A program made the translations under genes and the position numbers. Under the pieces are notes generated by a model that was not told the DNA's origin, did no database searches, and saw nothing but the letters and a program-made list of their open reading frames with translations. Below are positions 7,802-17,009 of a stretch of DNA of 64,000 nucleotides, in pieces. Source of the stretch: Lederbergia graminis (lineage in GTDB: Bacteria > Bacillota > Bacilli > Bacillales > Bacillaceae_C); contig NZ_JBHSMC010000014.1 of NCBI RefSeq assembly GCF_042655485.1, forward strand, positions 186,001-250,000, in the 5' to 3' direction. Each line of letters begins with the position of its first letter. The first letter of the stretch is position 1.

Positions 7802-9256
7802 TTAACTGATGGAAGCTTCTTGTTCATTACTATTATTTAACAAGTATTGTAAGGTTTCTGCATCACTTGATGTAGGTAATTCGAATTCTTGTTGGTAATT
7901 TTCATGGCCTTTTCCGGTAATAATCACCCATTCTCCATTTGTAGCAGTATCCCATGCATGTTTGATAGCAAGTGTTCGATCAGGGATTACTAATGTTTTA
8001 CCATCTTTATGATATTGGAGTAGGGTTTCTTCCATCTTCTTATGTGGAATACTGTTCAAATCATCAAATGTTAGGATCGATAAATCGCTAAACTCACAAG
8101 AAACATCCGCCATTTCTCTACGTTTATTTGGATCCCGGTCTCCGCGAAATCCAAATATGTGAGTAATAGATTTTGCTTTCATTTCTAAAGCAGTCTGTAA
8201 ACACTGGGAAAAGGCAGCTGCAGTATGGGCATAGTCTACTATAAAATTTGCGCCACAAGGATGTTGGAAAACTTCAAACCTTCCCGGTACTCCGGAAAAA
8301 GATTGAAGGCAATCTTCCATGAGTTGCCCATTTATTCCTAACTGTGATGCAGTCAGAAAAGCCATTGCTGCATTTTGAAAATTATGTATTCCTAGCATAT
8401 TAAGTTTTAATTTATAACTTTCATTATTCAAAAATAAGTGTGCAATGGGATCGGAGCTCTTTCTTTCCAAAAAATAAGCATCCTTACCAAGGGGAATAAT
8501 TTCTTTTTGTGAGATTAGGTCCGCTAGTTTTTCACCCCAGCTATCATAACAATTAATGACTGCTCTTCCTTGAGTAGATAATTGATCAAATAAACTTGCT
8601 TTTACTTTAAAATATTCTTCCATATTGTGATGGTAATCTAGGTGGTCTTGATCTAAATTCGTAAACAAACAAACATCAAATTCAATACCCCAAATACGAT
8701 GTTGAGCAATACCATGCGATGATACTTCTATAATAATAAAGTCGTCTTGGCTTGCTGCAATTTGTTTCTGCAATTCAATTGCATCTAATGTTGTATTCCG
8801 CTGAGAGGAGGTTATTTGTCCATTCACAATATTATAAACAGAACCGAATAGTGCACATGTTTTTCCAGCGGATTCTAACATATGTTTTAACATGAACGAT
8901 GTTGTTGTTTTACCATTTGTTCCTGTAATACCTATGACAATATGATTCCTGGAAGGATTCCCATAAAATTCGCACGCAAGCATCGCAAGAGCTAAGCGGC
9001 TGTTAGAAACTTTTATATAAGGAACAGGTAAATCCGATTTATCTTTTTCACCAACAATGACTGCTGCTCCAGCAGATAAGGCAGATTCTATATAATCATG
9101 GCCATCGGTTTGATAACCGGGTATCGCGATAAATAAATATCCAGGCTGTATCTCTTCTGAATTTGCAGATATTCCTACTATTTCAATTGAATCAAATTCA
9201 TCATTATGGATAGAAGTAAGTTCTGATAGTTGATTCAAAAGGTTTCCGAGTTTCAT
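7802..9256 (-). CDS. MurE-like Mur ligase with divergent substrate loop
   Basis: A 484-residue ATP-dependent amide ligase of the MurE family, which adds the third residue to UDP-MurNAc-Ala-Glu. The ATP loop TGTNGKTT (111-118), the SSHG/QHR region (179-187), Lys219 (the usual carbamylated lysine), GDRDPNKRR (372-380) and GKGHE (448-452) are all present. Three substrate-side motifs differ: NTTLDAIELQ instead of the usual TTP, DYAHTAAA instead of DYAHTPD, and DDLNSIP (398-404) where DAP-adding MurE has DNPR. It stands alone, not in the dcw cluster, so it is probably a paralogue with another acceptor or amino acid. True housekeeping MurE remains possible. Confidence 0.8.
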   Translation of the reverse strand: MKLGNLLNQLSELTSIHNDEFDSIEIVGISANSEEIQPGYLFIAIPGYQTDGHDYIESALSAGAAVIVGEKDKSDLPVPYIKVSNSRLALAMLACEFYGNPSRNHIVIGITGTNGKTTTSFMLKHMLESAGKTCALFGSVYNIVNGQITSSQRNTTLDAIELQKQIAASQDDFIIIEVSSHGIAQHRIWGIEFDVCLFTNLDQDHLDYHHNMEEYFKVKASLFDQLSTQGRAVINCYDSWGEKLADLISQKEIIPLGKDAYFLERKSSDPIAHLFLNNESYKLKLNMLGIHNFQNAAMAFLTASQLGINGQLMEDCLQSFSGVPGRFEVFQHPCGANFIVDYAHTAAAFSQCLQTALEMKAKSITHIFGFRGDRDPNKRREMADVSCEFSDLSILTFDDLNSIPHKKMEETLLQYHKDGKTLVIPDRTLAIKHAWDTATNGEWVIITGKGHENYQQEFELPTSSDAETLQYLLNNSNEQEASIS

Positions 9257-9394
9257 GTACCATCACCCCTTGATGTTGCAAATCAGTTTTTCTCTATCCT
9301 ATTATTGTCAATCTAGGTAAATTTTAATGTTATTTCTGTAAAATTTTCGAAGTAATAATAAAAACTGCAAAAAAGAGATGAGAGAAGGCCAAAA

Positions 9395-9436
9395 AAAGAC
9401 GATTTAAAATTACAAATGTAATTTTAAATCGTCTTT
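9395..9436 (-). terminator. Perfect 19-bp stem terminator
   Basis: A perfect inverted repeat with 19-bp arms (AAAGACGATTTAAAATTAC and its complement) and a 4-nt loop. On the minus strand the stem is followed by a run of seven T. It would stop leftward transcripts coming from the HAD gene before they enter the murE-like gene. Confidence 0.8.
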
Positions 9437-9587
9437 GCGCGGATTAAGGTTATTTTGTGTTTTTCCTTAGAAAGCTTTTGAATCTATATGTATCTACAGT
9501 GATGGAATTGCTTTTTATGACTTCTTTCTTGTTGATTGGAGCGGAAGGCGGCGACTCCTACCATGGAAATAAAGCTTTAAAAAGTTA

Positions 9588-9775
9588 GCTCTGTTAAACT
9601 CTGTTGTTGATTTGCGCTTCTGTACACTCGCTTTCCGCGGGCACGGCCTCAGCTAACTTGGCAAAGAAAACCGCTTTGCCAAGTGGATCTTCGGCTCGTG
9701 CTGTTCCCGCAGGAGTCTCGTGTACATCCGCTACAATCAACTAAGTTGTTAACAACAATGAACTTTAACAGAGCC
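9588..9775. repeat. 188-bp hairpin repeat, family I, copy A
   Basis: Nearly identical to copies at 12114-12301 and 53947-54134. The ends are inverted (GCTCTGTTAAA / TTTAACAGAGC) and further inverted pairs follow inwards (GTTGATT / AATCAAC, TGTACAC / GTGTACA, CCGCGGG / CCCGCAGG, CTTGGCAAAG / CTTTGCCAAG), so the whole element can fold into one long stem. No protein is encoded. Confidence 0.85.
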
Positions 9776-9835
9776 AAAATGTTAAATTAACTTATACATG
9801 CATCGTATAGACCTACCCTAGCACATTTCCATTCC

Positions 9836-9958
9836 CTGTGGTGGTTTTTTGGATACATGGTTGACTGCGGGGGTAGCGAGAATGGTGAGACCCTGCAAGG
9901 AGCTTAGCGACTGAAGCGGCTCACCGCTCTCCCCGCGGAAATCAACTATATGAATTGC
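9836..9958. repeat. Intergenic repeat, family III fragment
   Basis: Contains GGATACATGGTTGACTGCGG and, further on, GCTTAGCGACTGAAGCGGCT and CCCCGCGGAAATCAAC. The first part reappears inverted at about 38255-38300 and the GAGCGG/CCGCTTCAG part at about 37850. A further repeat fragment (GGAGCGGAAGGCGGCGACTC) lies at 9539-9558. No gene in this gap. Confidence 0.65.
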
Positions 9959-9980
9959 TCAAACATGAAATTAGGAAATG

Positions 9981-10769
9981 CTATTTAACTAAACCAATTG
10001 TTTTTAATCCATTGAAAATACCATTATCCTCTACAGATGTTGTTTGATATTTTGCATATTCAAATAGTTTTGGATTGGCATTTCCCATTGCAAATCCCGC
10101 ACCTACAACTTGTAACATTTCTTTATCATTTAACCCATCACCGAAAGCAATCGCATTTTCGGTGGGGATATTCAATAATTTTAAAATTTCTACTATGGCT
10201 CTTCCTTTATTTACACTATCACGGATTACATCATAACAGTGCCGTAGCCCATCTACATTTACTTGAGAAAAGTGATATGCAGAATCTATTTCATACAGGG
10301 CTGGGTCTTCATCTTTTAAATTTATTAAAGTAGCTCCTAAAATTTTATCTGCATATTCCGAGGTAAATACATCGTTTTTTTGTAAATTGAACGCCTCAAT
10401 AAACCCCTTTACTTCGGGCTTATCCAATGAATTGAAATAGTTTTTTTCACTTGTATAAAGAACGATATCATGGTTATTCTTTTCTGCAATTTGTAGGAAC
10501 TGATGAATGGTGCTTTCTTGCATTGGTTCATTTACAATTACTTCATCTTTATAGATAGCAAGAGCTCCGTTATAGCCGATGAAAGAATGTACATCTAATT
10601 CATCTGCTAGTTCTGAGATTTCGTGAAGTGGACGACCAGTTGCAAGGAATACTTCAACCCCATTATTCCGTGCTTGCTTAATTGCATCCTTTGTAGATTC
10701 ATCGTATGTGTGGTCAGGTTTAAGTATTGTACCGTCAATATCTAAAAACAATGCTTGGTATTTAGCCAT
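9981..10769 (-). CDS. Cof-type HAD-IIB phosphatase
   Basis: A cytosolic sugar-phosphate or cofactor phosphatase of the Cof family, 262 residues. HAD motif I is LFLDIDGTIL (nucleophile Asp8 or nearby, general acid two residues on), motif II is FLATGRP, and motif IV is AIAFGDGLNDKEML near residue 210. The C2-type cap (about residues 85-185) fits the HAD-IIB class. It is monocistronic. The substrate cannot be assigned; B. subtilis has several paralogues with loose specificity. Confidence 0.88.
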   Translation of the reverse strand: MAKYQALFLDIDGTILKPDHTYDESTKDAIKQARNNGVEVFLATGRPLHEISELADELDVHSFIGYNGALAIYKDEVIVNEPMQESTIHQFLQIAEKNNHDIVLYTSEKNYFNSLDKPEVKGFIEAFNLQKNDVFTSEYADKILGATLINLKDEDPALYEIDSAYHFSQVNVDGLRHCYDVIRDSVNKGRAIVEILKLLNIPTENAIAFGDGLNDKEMLQVVGAGFAMGNANPKLFEYAKYQTTSVEDNGIFNGLKTIGLVK

Positions 10770-10909
10770 TTTCTTCTCCTTAAGTTGTAATGATTATAGT
10801 CAGTGTATCATATTCTTGATAGGTGCTGAAAATGTAATCGTTTCCTTGACTACAATTCATAAATGATAGATGATAATAAAAGAGATTAAGAGTGGAGGAG
10901 ATGACAGAA

Positions 10910-11851
10910 ATGAACTATCGTAGACTAGGAAGAACGGGTTTAAAAGTAAGTGAAATCAGCTTAGGAAGTTGGTTAACGTATGGTAACTCAGTAGAGGACA
11001 ATACTGCTGAAAAAATTATCCATAAAGCATATGATCTAGGTATCAACTTTTTTGATTCTGCTAACATGTATGGTCTTGGAGAAGGCGAAAAAGTAATGGC
11101 ACAAGCTTTGAAGGCATATCCTCGTGAATCATATGTGATTACAACGAAGGCATTCTGGCCAATGGGCGATGGTCCTAATGACCGCGGTCTTTCCAGAAAG
11201 CACGTGTTTGAACAAGTTCATAGTAGTTTAAAACGAATGGACTTAGACTATGTGGATATCTTCTATTGCCATCGATATGATCCAGAAACTCCTGTAGAAG
11301 AAACACTACGAGTAATTGATGATTTAATCCGTCAAGGAAAGATACTTTATGCGGGAGTAAGTGAATGGAGTGCAGCACAAATTGAAGAGGCTGTCAGAAT
11401 AGCAGATAAGTATTTACTTGATAGAATCGTAGTTAATCAGCCACAATACAATATGTTGGATCGTAGAATTGAAAGTGAAATAATTCCGGTTTCTGATAAG
11501 TATGGTATAGGTCAAGTTGTATTTTCCCCACTAGCACAAGGTGTTTTAACAGGTAAGTATTTAAATGGAATTCCGGAAAATAGTCGTGCCGCAAATGAAG
11601 ATATTAATATATTTGTTAAGCACATGCTAAATGATGATGTTTTAAACAAAGTTCGTCAATTAGATGGGGTAGCTAAGGAGTTGGATACAACTCTGCCAGC
11701 ACTAGCAATTGCGTGGATATTACGACAACCGAGTGTTGCAAGTGCAATCGTAGGAGCTAGTCGCCCAGAACAAATTGAGGCAAATGTTGAAGGGGCGAAA
11801 TTAAAACTATCTACTGAAATCATTGAAAAGATAGATGAAATTCTGAAGTAA
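10910..11851 (+). CDS. Aldo/keto reductase, potassium-channel beta subunit type
   Basis: An NADPH-dependent reductase with a TIM barrel of 313 residues. The N terminus MNYRRLGRTGLKVSEISLG and the catalytic set are visible: Asp and Tyr in FFDSANMYGLGEGEKVM, Lys in ITTKAFW, His in FYCHRYDP. The cofactor end AIVGASRPEQIEAN is typical of the Kv-beta/YqkF-like AKR group. The start at 10910 is chosen because GGAGGAG lies 9 nt upstream; the longer frame from GTG 10892 would run through that site. The physiological carbonyl substrate is unknown. Confidence 0.9.
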   Translation: MNYRRLGRTGLKVSEISLGSWLTYGNSVEDNTAEKIIHKAYDLGINFFDSANMYGLGEGEKVMAQALKAYPRESYVITTKAFWPMGDGPNDRGLSRKHVFEQVHSSLKRMDLDYVDIFYCHRYDPETPVEETLRVIDDLIRQGKILYAGVSEWSAAQIEEAVRIADKYLLDRIVVNQPQYNMLDRRIESEIIPVSDKYGIGQVVFSPLAQGVLTGKYLNGIPENSRAANEDINIFVKHMLNDDVLNKVRQLDGVAKELDTTLPALAIAWILRQPSVASAIVGASRPEQIEANVEGAKLKLSTEIIEKIDEILK

Positions 11852-11892
11852 ATAATAAAGACTCCTAAAATGGAATATAGATAAATTAAAAA

Positions 11893-11925
11893 CCGACCTA
11901 TCAATTTTATGGATAGGTCGGCTTT
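11893..11925 (+). terminator. Terminator after the aldo/keto reductase gene
   Basis: Perfect 10-bp stem CCGACCTATC / GATAGGTCGG followed by CTTTGTT. Confidence 0.8.
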
Positions 11926-12023
11926 GTTATTCTGTCTTCGAGTGCTGTTCTCACTGGATGAAACGGTCTAATTTAAAGTTACCAACGATCCGTTGATGTT
12001 GCAAAATATATTTCTTATAGAAT

Positions 12024-12068
12024 AAAGCCAAACTATCTTGAATTACTTCAAGTAATAGTTTGGCTTTT
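12024..12068. terminator. Hairpin of the CCAAACTAT family
   Basis: Arms AAAGCCAAACTAT and ATAGTTTGGCTTTT around CTTGAATTACTTCAAG. It lies in the gene-free gap 11926-12492 together with a 188-bp repeat. Three similar hairpins occur in the window. Confidence 0.7.
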
Positions 12069-12113
12069 AATTCATCTGTATTTCTTTTCTCCAATCGTAT
12101 TATTATTTATTTA

Positions 12114-12301
12114 GCTCTGTTAAACTCTGTTGTTGATTTTCGCTCCTGTACACTCGCTTTCCGCGGGCACGGCCTCAGCTAACTTGGCAAAGAAAACCGC
12201 TTCGCCAAGTGGATCTTCGGCTCGTGCTGTTCCCGCAGGAGTCTCGTGTACATCCGCTACAATCAACTAAGTTGTTAACAACAATGAACTTTAACAGAGC
12301 C
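12114..12301. repeat. 188-bp hairpin repeat, family I, copy B
   Basis: Almost identical to 9588-9775, same orientation, 2.5 kb away. Terminal inverted repeat GCTCTGTTAAA / TTTAACAGAGC. Confidence 0.85.
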
Positions 12302-12407
12302 ATTTATTTATAAATCAAATGTTTGATTAATATTTATGTTCGCATGTCTAATTATTGATTTTAGTCATTAATAAGAAACTTTTAGTAATTATACTCTGCC
12401 TTTTTGA

Positions 12408-12443
12408 TATAATGAAAGCGTATAATAGAAACCTTTCTATTAT
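12408..12443 (+). promoter_or_regulatory. Promoter, cre-like site and palindromic operator of the polyol operon
   Basis: A consensus -10 TATAAT (12408-12413) with a poor -35 is followed by ATGAAAGCGTATAAT (12412-12426), which fits the CcpA cre consensus at all but one defined position, and by a perfect palindrome with arms ATAATAGAAA (12422-12431) and TTTCTATTAT (12434-12443). The palindrome covers the expected transcript start, as an operator would. The regulator gene is not adjacent. Confidence 0.6.
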
Positions 12444-12492
12444 GCAAATTTACCCTACATAGCTAAGAAGGGACATTGGAGGAGCTAAGATA

Positions 12493-13248
12493 ATGGAACA
12501 AAAATTTGCTGCACAGTTATTTACTGTACGAGACGAACTGACAAAAGGCATAACATCTACTTTTAAAGAATTAAAGAAGATGGGTTGGGCTGGGGTACAA
12601 TTGTCGGCATTACCGGCAGGGTATGACCCAAATGAAGTCAAGGAAGCATTGCAGGAAACAGGACTTGGTGCAGCAGGAATGCATATTTCACTAGACCGAA
12701 TGGAAGATGACCTCGAAAATGTGGTGAAAGAAGCGGACTTATACGGAACAAAAGATATTGTTTTACCTTATATCGGAGAAGAACATAGGAGTGTAGAAGG
12801 CTATAAATCCATTAAGAAACGTCTTAATGATATAGCTAGAAAACTACCAAATTATCGAATTAGCTATCATAACCATGACTTTGAATTAAAAACTGAAATC
12901 AATGGTGTATCAGCACTTGAATATATTTTAGAACCGACACAAGATAATTTAGTGCTAGCAGAAATTGATGTGTATTGGGTAAAAAAAGGTGGTCAAGAGA
13001 TATTATCATTTATTCAACCTTATGCAAACAGAATGCCAATCATCCATTTAAAAGATATGAGTGATGATGAGAAAGAAGTATTTGCAGAAGTTGGGACAGG
13101 AAAGATAGACTTTCTACCAATTCTCCAATGGGGAGAGAAGTATGGGGTTGAATGGTATGCAGTAGAACAAGATATATGTCCAGGAAATCCAATGGATAGT
13201 TTAAATATAAGTTACGAAAATTTGATGAGATTAAAAGAACAAATATAA
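12493..13248 (+). CDS. Sugar phosphate isomerase/epimerase family TIM-barrel protein
   Basis: A 251-residue xylose-isomerase-like TIM barrel (AP endonuclease family 2). Metal-site type residues are visible in YHNHDFEL (about residue 121), LAEIDVYWVKKGG (about 152), IIHLKDM (about 178) and WYAVEQD (about 217). Such proteins isomerise or epimerise inosose, ketose or 3-keto sugar intermediates. It is the first gene of a three-gene operon with two Gfo/Idh/MocA dehydrogenases, starting after TTGGAGGAGC at 12477-12486. The exact substrate is unknown. Confidence 0.85.
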   Translation: MEQKFAAQLFTVRDELTKGITSTFKELKKMGWAGVQLSALPAGYDPNEVKEALQETGLGAAGMHISLDRMEDDLENVVKEADLYGTKDIVLPYIGEEHRSVEGYKSIKKRLNDIARKLPNYRISYHNHDFELKTEINGVSALEYILEPTQDNLVLAEIDVYWVKKGGQEILSFIQPYANRMPIIHLKDMSDDEKEVFAEVGTGKIDFLPILQWGEKYGVEWYAVEQDICPGNPMDSLNISYENLMRLKEQI

Positions 13249-13261
13249 GGGAGTGATTATA

Positions 13262-14425
13262 ATGTCTGAAGTAAGAGTAGGTATTATTGGTTTAGGTAAC
13301 ATGGGAACAAGTCATGCTAATCAAATTTTTTCAGGTAATATCCCAGGGGCTGTACTTGGAGCAGTTTGCGATGCTCGTCAGGATAGACTTGATTGGGCAA
13401 AGGAAACATTCCAGGATCAGGTAGAAGTTTATGATTCTGTTGAGGAATTTTTCAATAGTGGAAATATAGATGGTGTCATTATAGCAACACCACATTATGA
13501 TCATCCACCACTTGCAATTAAAGCATTTGAAAAAGGATTGCATGTTCTCTGTGAAAAACCTGCAGGAGTTTACACAAAAAATGTTCGCGAGATGAATGAA
13601 GCAGCTGAAAAAAGTGGAAAAGTGTTCAGTATGATGTTCAACCAAAGAACAAATCCACTATACCAAAAAGTAAGAGACCTTATCGTTTCTGGTGAACTGG
13701 GAGAGATAAAACGTACGAACTGGATTATTACGAACTGGTATCGTTCCCAAAGTTATTATGATTCCGGAAGTTGGCGTGCTACTTGGGCTGGTGAGGGTGG
13801 AGGAGTAATGCTGAATCAATCTCCACACCAATTAGACCTGTGGCAATGGACAACGGGATTAATGCCGAAGCGTGTCCGTGCATTTTGTAGCTTTGGTAAG
13901 TATCGTAATATTGAAGTAGAAGACGATGTTACAACTTATGCAGAGTATGAAAATGGTGCAACAGGTGTATTTATTACTTCCGTTGGAGAAGCGCCTGGGA
14001 CAAATCGGTTTGAAATCGCTGGAGACCGCGGAAAGTTAGTCGTAGAAGATAATAAATTAACTTTTTGGCGTTTACGAGTTTCTGAGAAACAATTTAACGA
14101 AGAATATAAAGGTGGCTTTGGGGAACCAGAGTGCTGGAAGATAGATATTCCTATTCATGGACATGGAACAGAACATGTTGGAATTATGAGAAACTGGATT
14201 AGTGCTATTTTGCACGGTACAGAACTACTTGCTCCTGGAGAAGAAGGTATTAAGAGTTTAATGATTTCAAATGCGGTTTATTTGTCCAGTTGGATAGATA
14301 ATTGGGTGGAAATGCCAATTGATGAAGACTTATTCTATGAGATGCTTCAGGAAAAAATCAAAAATTCAACATATGAAAAGGTAGATACAGGAGATAAAAC
14401 ACTGGATGTTAGTGGAACACACTAA
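13262..14425 (+). CDS. Gfo/Idh/MocA family NAD-dependent sugar dehydrogenase
   Basis: A 387-residue oxidoreductase with an N-terminal Rossmann fold (VGIIGLGNMGTSHA), the dinucleotide-side motif CEKPAGV near residue 97, and a C-terminal alpha/beta domain with GGGVMLNQSPHQLDLWQW, which carries the catalytic His/Asp. I chose ATG 13262, with AGGGAG 8 nt upstream, over GTG 13253. The gap to the isomerase gene is 13 bp. It probably oxidises a cyclic polyol or a sugar at C3; resemblance to inositol or scyllo-inositol dehydrogenases is at family level only. Confidence 0.87.
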   Translation: MSEVRVGIIGLGNMGTSHANQIFSGNIPGAVLGAVCDARQDRLDWAKETFQDQVEVYDSVEEFFNSGNIDGVIIATPHYDHPPLAIKAFEKGLHVLCEKPAGVYTKNVREMNEAAEKSGKVFSMMFNQRTNPLYQKVRDLIVSGELGEIKRTNWIITNWYRSQSYYDSGSWRATWAGEGGGVMLNQSPHQLDLWQWTTGLMPKRVRAFCSFGKYRNIEVEDDVTTYAEYENGATGVFITSVGEAPGTNRFEIAGDRGKLVVEDNKLTFWRLRVSEKQFNEEYKGGFGEPECWKIDIPIHGHGTEHVGIMRNWISAILHGTELLAPGEEGIKSLMISNAVYLSSWIDNWVEMPIDEDLFYEMLQEKIKNSTYEKVDTGDKTLDVSGTH

Positions 14426-14444
14426 ATATGAGGAGTGTATTTGA

Positions 14445-15518
14445 ATGCAAAAAAAGGATGGGATGAACTACGCCCCTAAAGGTGAAGTGAGGCGAGTTGT
14501 AGCAGAAGGAGAATTTCATATTGCTGCAATCGCATTAGATCATGGTCATATATACGGAATGTGTAATGGACTTGTCGAAGCAGGTGCCACCTTGAAATGG
14601 GTATATGATCCAGACCCGAAGAAAGTAGAAGCATTTGTAAAGTCATTTCCACAAGTCGAAGTGGCAAATAGTGTGGAACAAGTTTTACAAGATCCTGAAA
14701 TTAAACTGGTTGCGGCAGCGGCTATTCCTTCTGAACGTGGACCTTTAGGCATTCGGGTGATGGAAAGTGGAAAAGATTATTTCACGGACAAAACTCCGTT
14801 TACTACGATGGCCCAATTAGATGCAGCAAAAGAAGCTGTGGAAAGAACAGGACAAAAATACATGGTGTATTATTCTGAACGATTACACGTGGAAAGTGCT
14901 GTTTTTGCTGGAGATTTAATTAAGCAAGGTGCAATTGGTCGTGTATTACAAGTACAAAACTTGGCTCCACACCGCTTAAATGCTCCTTCACGTCCTAAGT
15001 GGTTTTTTGAAAAAGAAAAATATGGTGGTATCCTTTGCGATATTGGAAGCCATCAAATAGAGCAATTCCTTTTCTATTCTGGCAATACAGATGCGAAAGT
15101 AGTAAGGAGCCAAGTCGCTAACTATACAGTGAAAGAATATCCAGAGTTAGAGGACTTTGGTGATTGTATGATTGTTGGGGAAAATGGTGCAACTCACTAT
15201 TTCCGCGTGGACTGGCTAACACCAGATGGGCTTGATGTTTGGGGAGATGGCAGAACATTTATTTTAGGATCGGAAGGCTTTATAGAAATTAGAAAATACA
15301 TTGATATTGCCCGCGATAAAAGAGGCGACCAAGTATATTTATCGAATCAAGAAGGCACTTTCCATTATTCCGTTAGTGGAAAAGTTGGGTTTCCGTTCTT
15401 TGGAGAACTAATTCTTGACTGCATTAACCGTACGGAAAATGCAATGACACAGGCACATGCCTTTAAAGCGGCTGAACTTTGTCTACAAGCACAAGAACAA
15501 GCAGTAAGATTGGAATAG
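14445..15518 (+). CDS. Gfo/Idh/MocA family oxidoreductase, second copy
   Basis: A 357-residue dehydrogenase-like protein, only distantly like its neighbour. The Rossmann start is less canonical (FHIAAIALDHGHIYGMCNGLVEAG), followed by DKTPFTTM in the place of the EKP motif and GGILCDIGSHQIEQFLFYSG with the expected histidine and aspartate. The aspartate for the EKP glutamate and the HGH in the dinucleotide loop are departures, so cofactor handling may differ. It is 19 bp downstream of the first dehydrogenase and ends the operon at a good terminator. Confidence 0.8.
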   Translation: MQKKDGMNYAPKGEVRRVVAEGEFHIAAIALDHGHIYGMCNGLVEAGATLKWVYDPDPKKVEAFVKSFPQVEVANSVEQVLQDPEIKLVAAAAIPSERGPLGIRVMESGKDYFTDKTPFTTMAQLDAAKEAVERTGQKYMVYYSERLHVESAVFAGDLIKQGAIGRVLQVQNLAPHRLNAPSRPKWFFEKEKYGGILCDIGSHQIEQFLFYSGNTDAKVVRSQVANYTVKEYPELEDFGDCMIVGENGATHYFRVDWLTPDGLDVWGDGRTFILGSEGFIEIRKYIDIARDKRGDQVYLSNQEGTFHYSVSGKVGFPFFGELILDCINRTENAMTQAHAFKAAELCLQAQEQAVRLE

Positions 15519-15525
15519 TAATGTT

Positions 15526-15570
15526 AAAATCCGGACTTGGATATATAAACTCGTCCGGATTTTTATTATT
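15526..15570 (+). terminator. Terminator of the polyol operon
   Basis: Stem AAAATCCGGA / TCCGGATTTT with a T-rich tail. Confidence 0.85.
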
Positions 15571-15631
15571 TTGCATCACAATCTGTTACAGTAGTCATAA
15601 TGATAGTTTGAAAGAAAGGAAGCTTTTGTAG

Positions 15632-16990
15632 ATGAAACAGCAAAACTTCACTACTGGAAGTATTTGGCGTCAATTAATCACTTTCTCTTTTCCGATGTTA
15701 TTGACTAACCTCTTGCAAGTATCGTATCAATTTATCGATAGTTTGTGGGTGGGTAATTTATTAGGTGCCGATTCACTCTGAGCTGTTGCTGTTTCAAGTA
15801 CGGTAATCTTTACTGTTCTTTCCTTCATAATTGGAGTGAATAATGCAACGTTAACAATCTTATCGCAATTAAAAGGAAGAGAAGATGATACAGGCTTAAA
15901 AAGCTATGTAAATGCATTTACTGTAATTCTTGGTAGTATGGCAATCTTACTTGGAGTGGTTGGTTTTGTATTTGCAGAGTATATATTACAGCTGTTAGGA
16001 ACTCCGGATGAGTTAATAAAAGAAGCAACTAGTTATTTGCAGATAAACTTTTTAGGGATTCTGTTTTTATTTGGATATAATTTTATCGGTACAGTTTTTC
16101 GTGCTTTAGGGAATAGTAAGACTCCACTTCAGTTCGTTATTATTGCAGTGATACTAAATACAATATTAGACCCAATATTTATATATACTTTTAATTGGGG
16201 AATAGAAGGTGCAGCTTATGCTACCATTGTTGCTCAAGGTATTGCATTCCTTTACGGACTATTTATTAGTTTACGTAAAAACATAATTCCATTTTCTATT
16301 CCGAGTATACCGAAGAGAGAGGAAGTATCTCTCATATTAAATCAAGGGATACCATCTGGTTTGCAAATGACGGTTATTTCTGCAGGCTCAGCGGCAATTA
16401 TGAGTGTTGTAACCAGTTTTGGAAGTGCAACTGTAGCGGGTTTTGGAGCGGCACAACGCTTAGAGAGTATTATTATGCTTCCTGCACATGCACTAGGAAC
16501 TGCTGTAAATAGTATGGCAGGGCAAAATATTGCTGCTCAGAAATGGAAACGAGTCAATAAAATAACACTTTATGCTACGCTTCTCAATCTTGCAGCCATG
16601 TTGATAGCTGCGGTGCTAATTTTCCTTTTCGCCAATATTGGAGTTCGTATGTTTATCTCAGAACAACAAGCGATTAGCTTCGGGACAGAATATATTAAAA
16701 TCATTGCATTTTTCTTCCCATTCTTAGGATTTAATTTTGTATGGAATGGTGTTGTTCGTGCTTCTGGTGCTGCTTTTCAAGTATTGGTATTAAACTTTAT
16801 TTCATTTTGGATTTTGCGTTTTCCATTAATATATATTTTTGCAAAATTAATTGGAGAAAAGGGAATTGCAGTAGGAATGGGATTAAGTTTTGTTATTAGT
16901 AGTATCTTTGCTTTTTCCTACTATCGATTTGGAAAATGGCGAAAGATTGAGCTTTTTGATGAAGAAAAGAAATCAGCAGTTACTTTGTAA
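15632..16990 (+). pseudogene. MATE family efflux transporter interrupted by an in-frame TGA
   Basis: Reading from ATG 15632 (ribosome site AAAGGAAG at 15615-15622) gives a normal MATE N terminus of 49 residues (SIWRQLITFSFPMLLTNLLQ, then LWVGNLLGADSL), then TGA at 15779-15781, and then the same frame continues through a complete MATE protein to 16990. A glycine (GGA) is expected at the stop, so one base change would restore a 452-residue drug/sodium antiporter. The downstream part alone lacks the first helix and a half. It is either a recent nonsense mutation, a sequencing error, or readthrough. The rest of the gene shows no decay. Confidence 0.8.
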
Positions 16991-17009
16991 ATTTGAGGAG
17001 ATAAAAACG

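Noticed and set aside
16890..17009. Longer start for the GNAT gene inside the MATE gene
   Set aside because: The internal ATG 17010 has the ribosome site and gives the family's normal N terminus.
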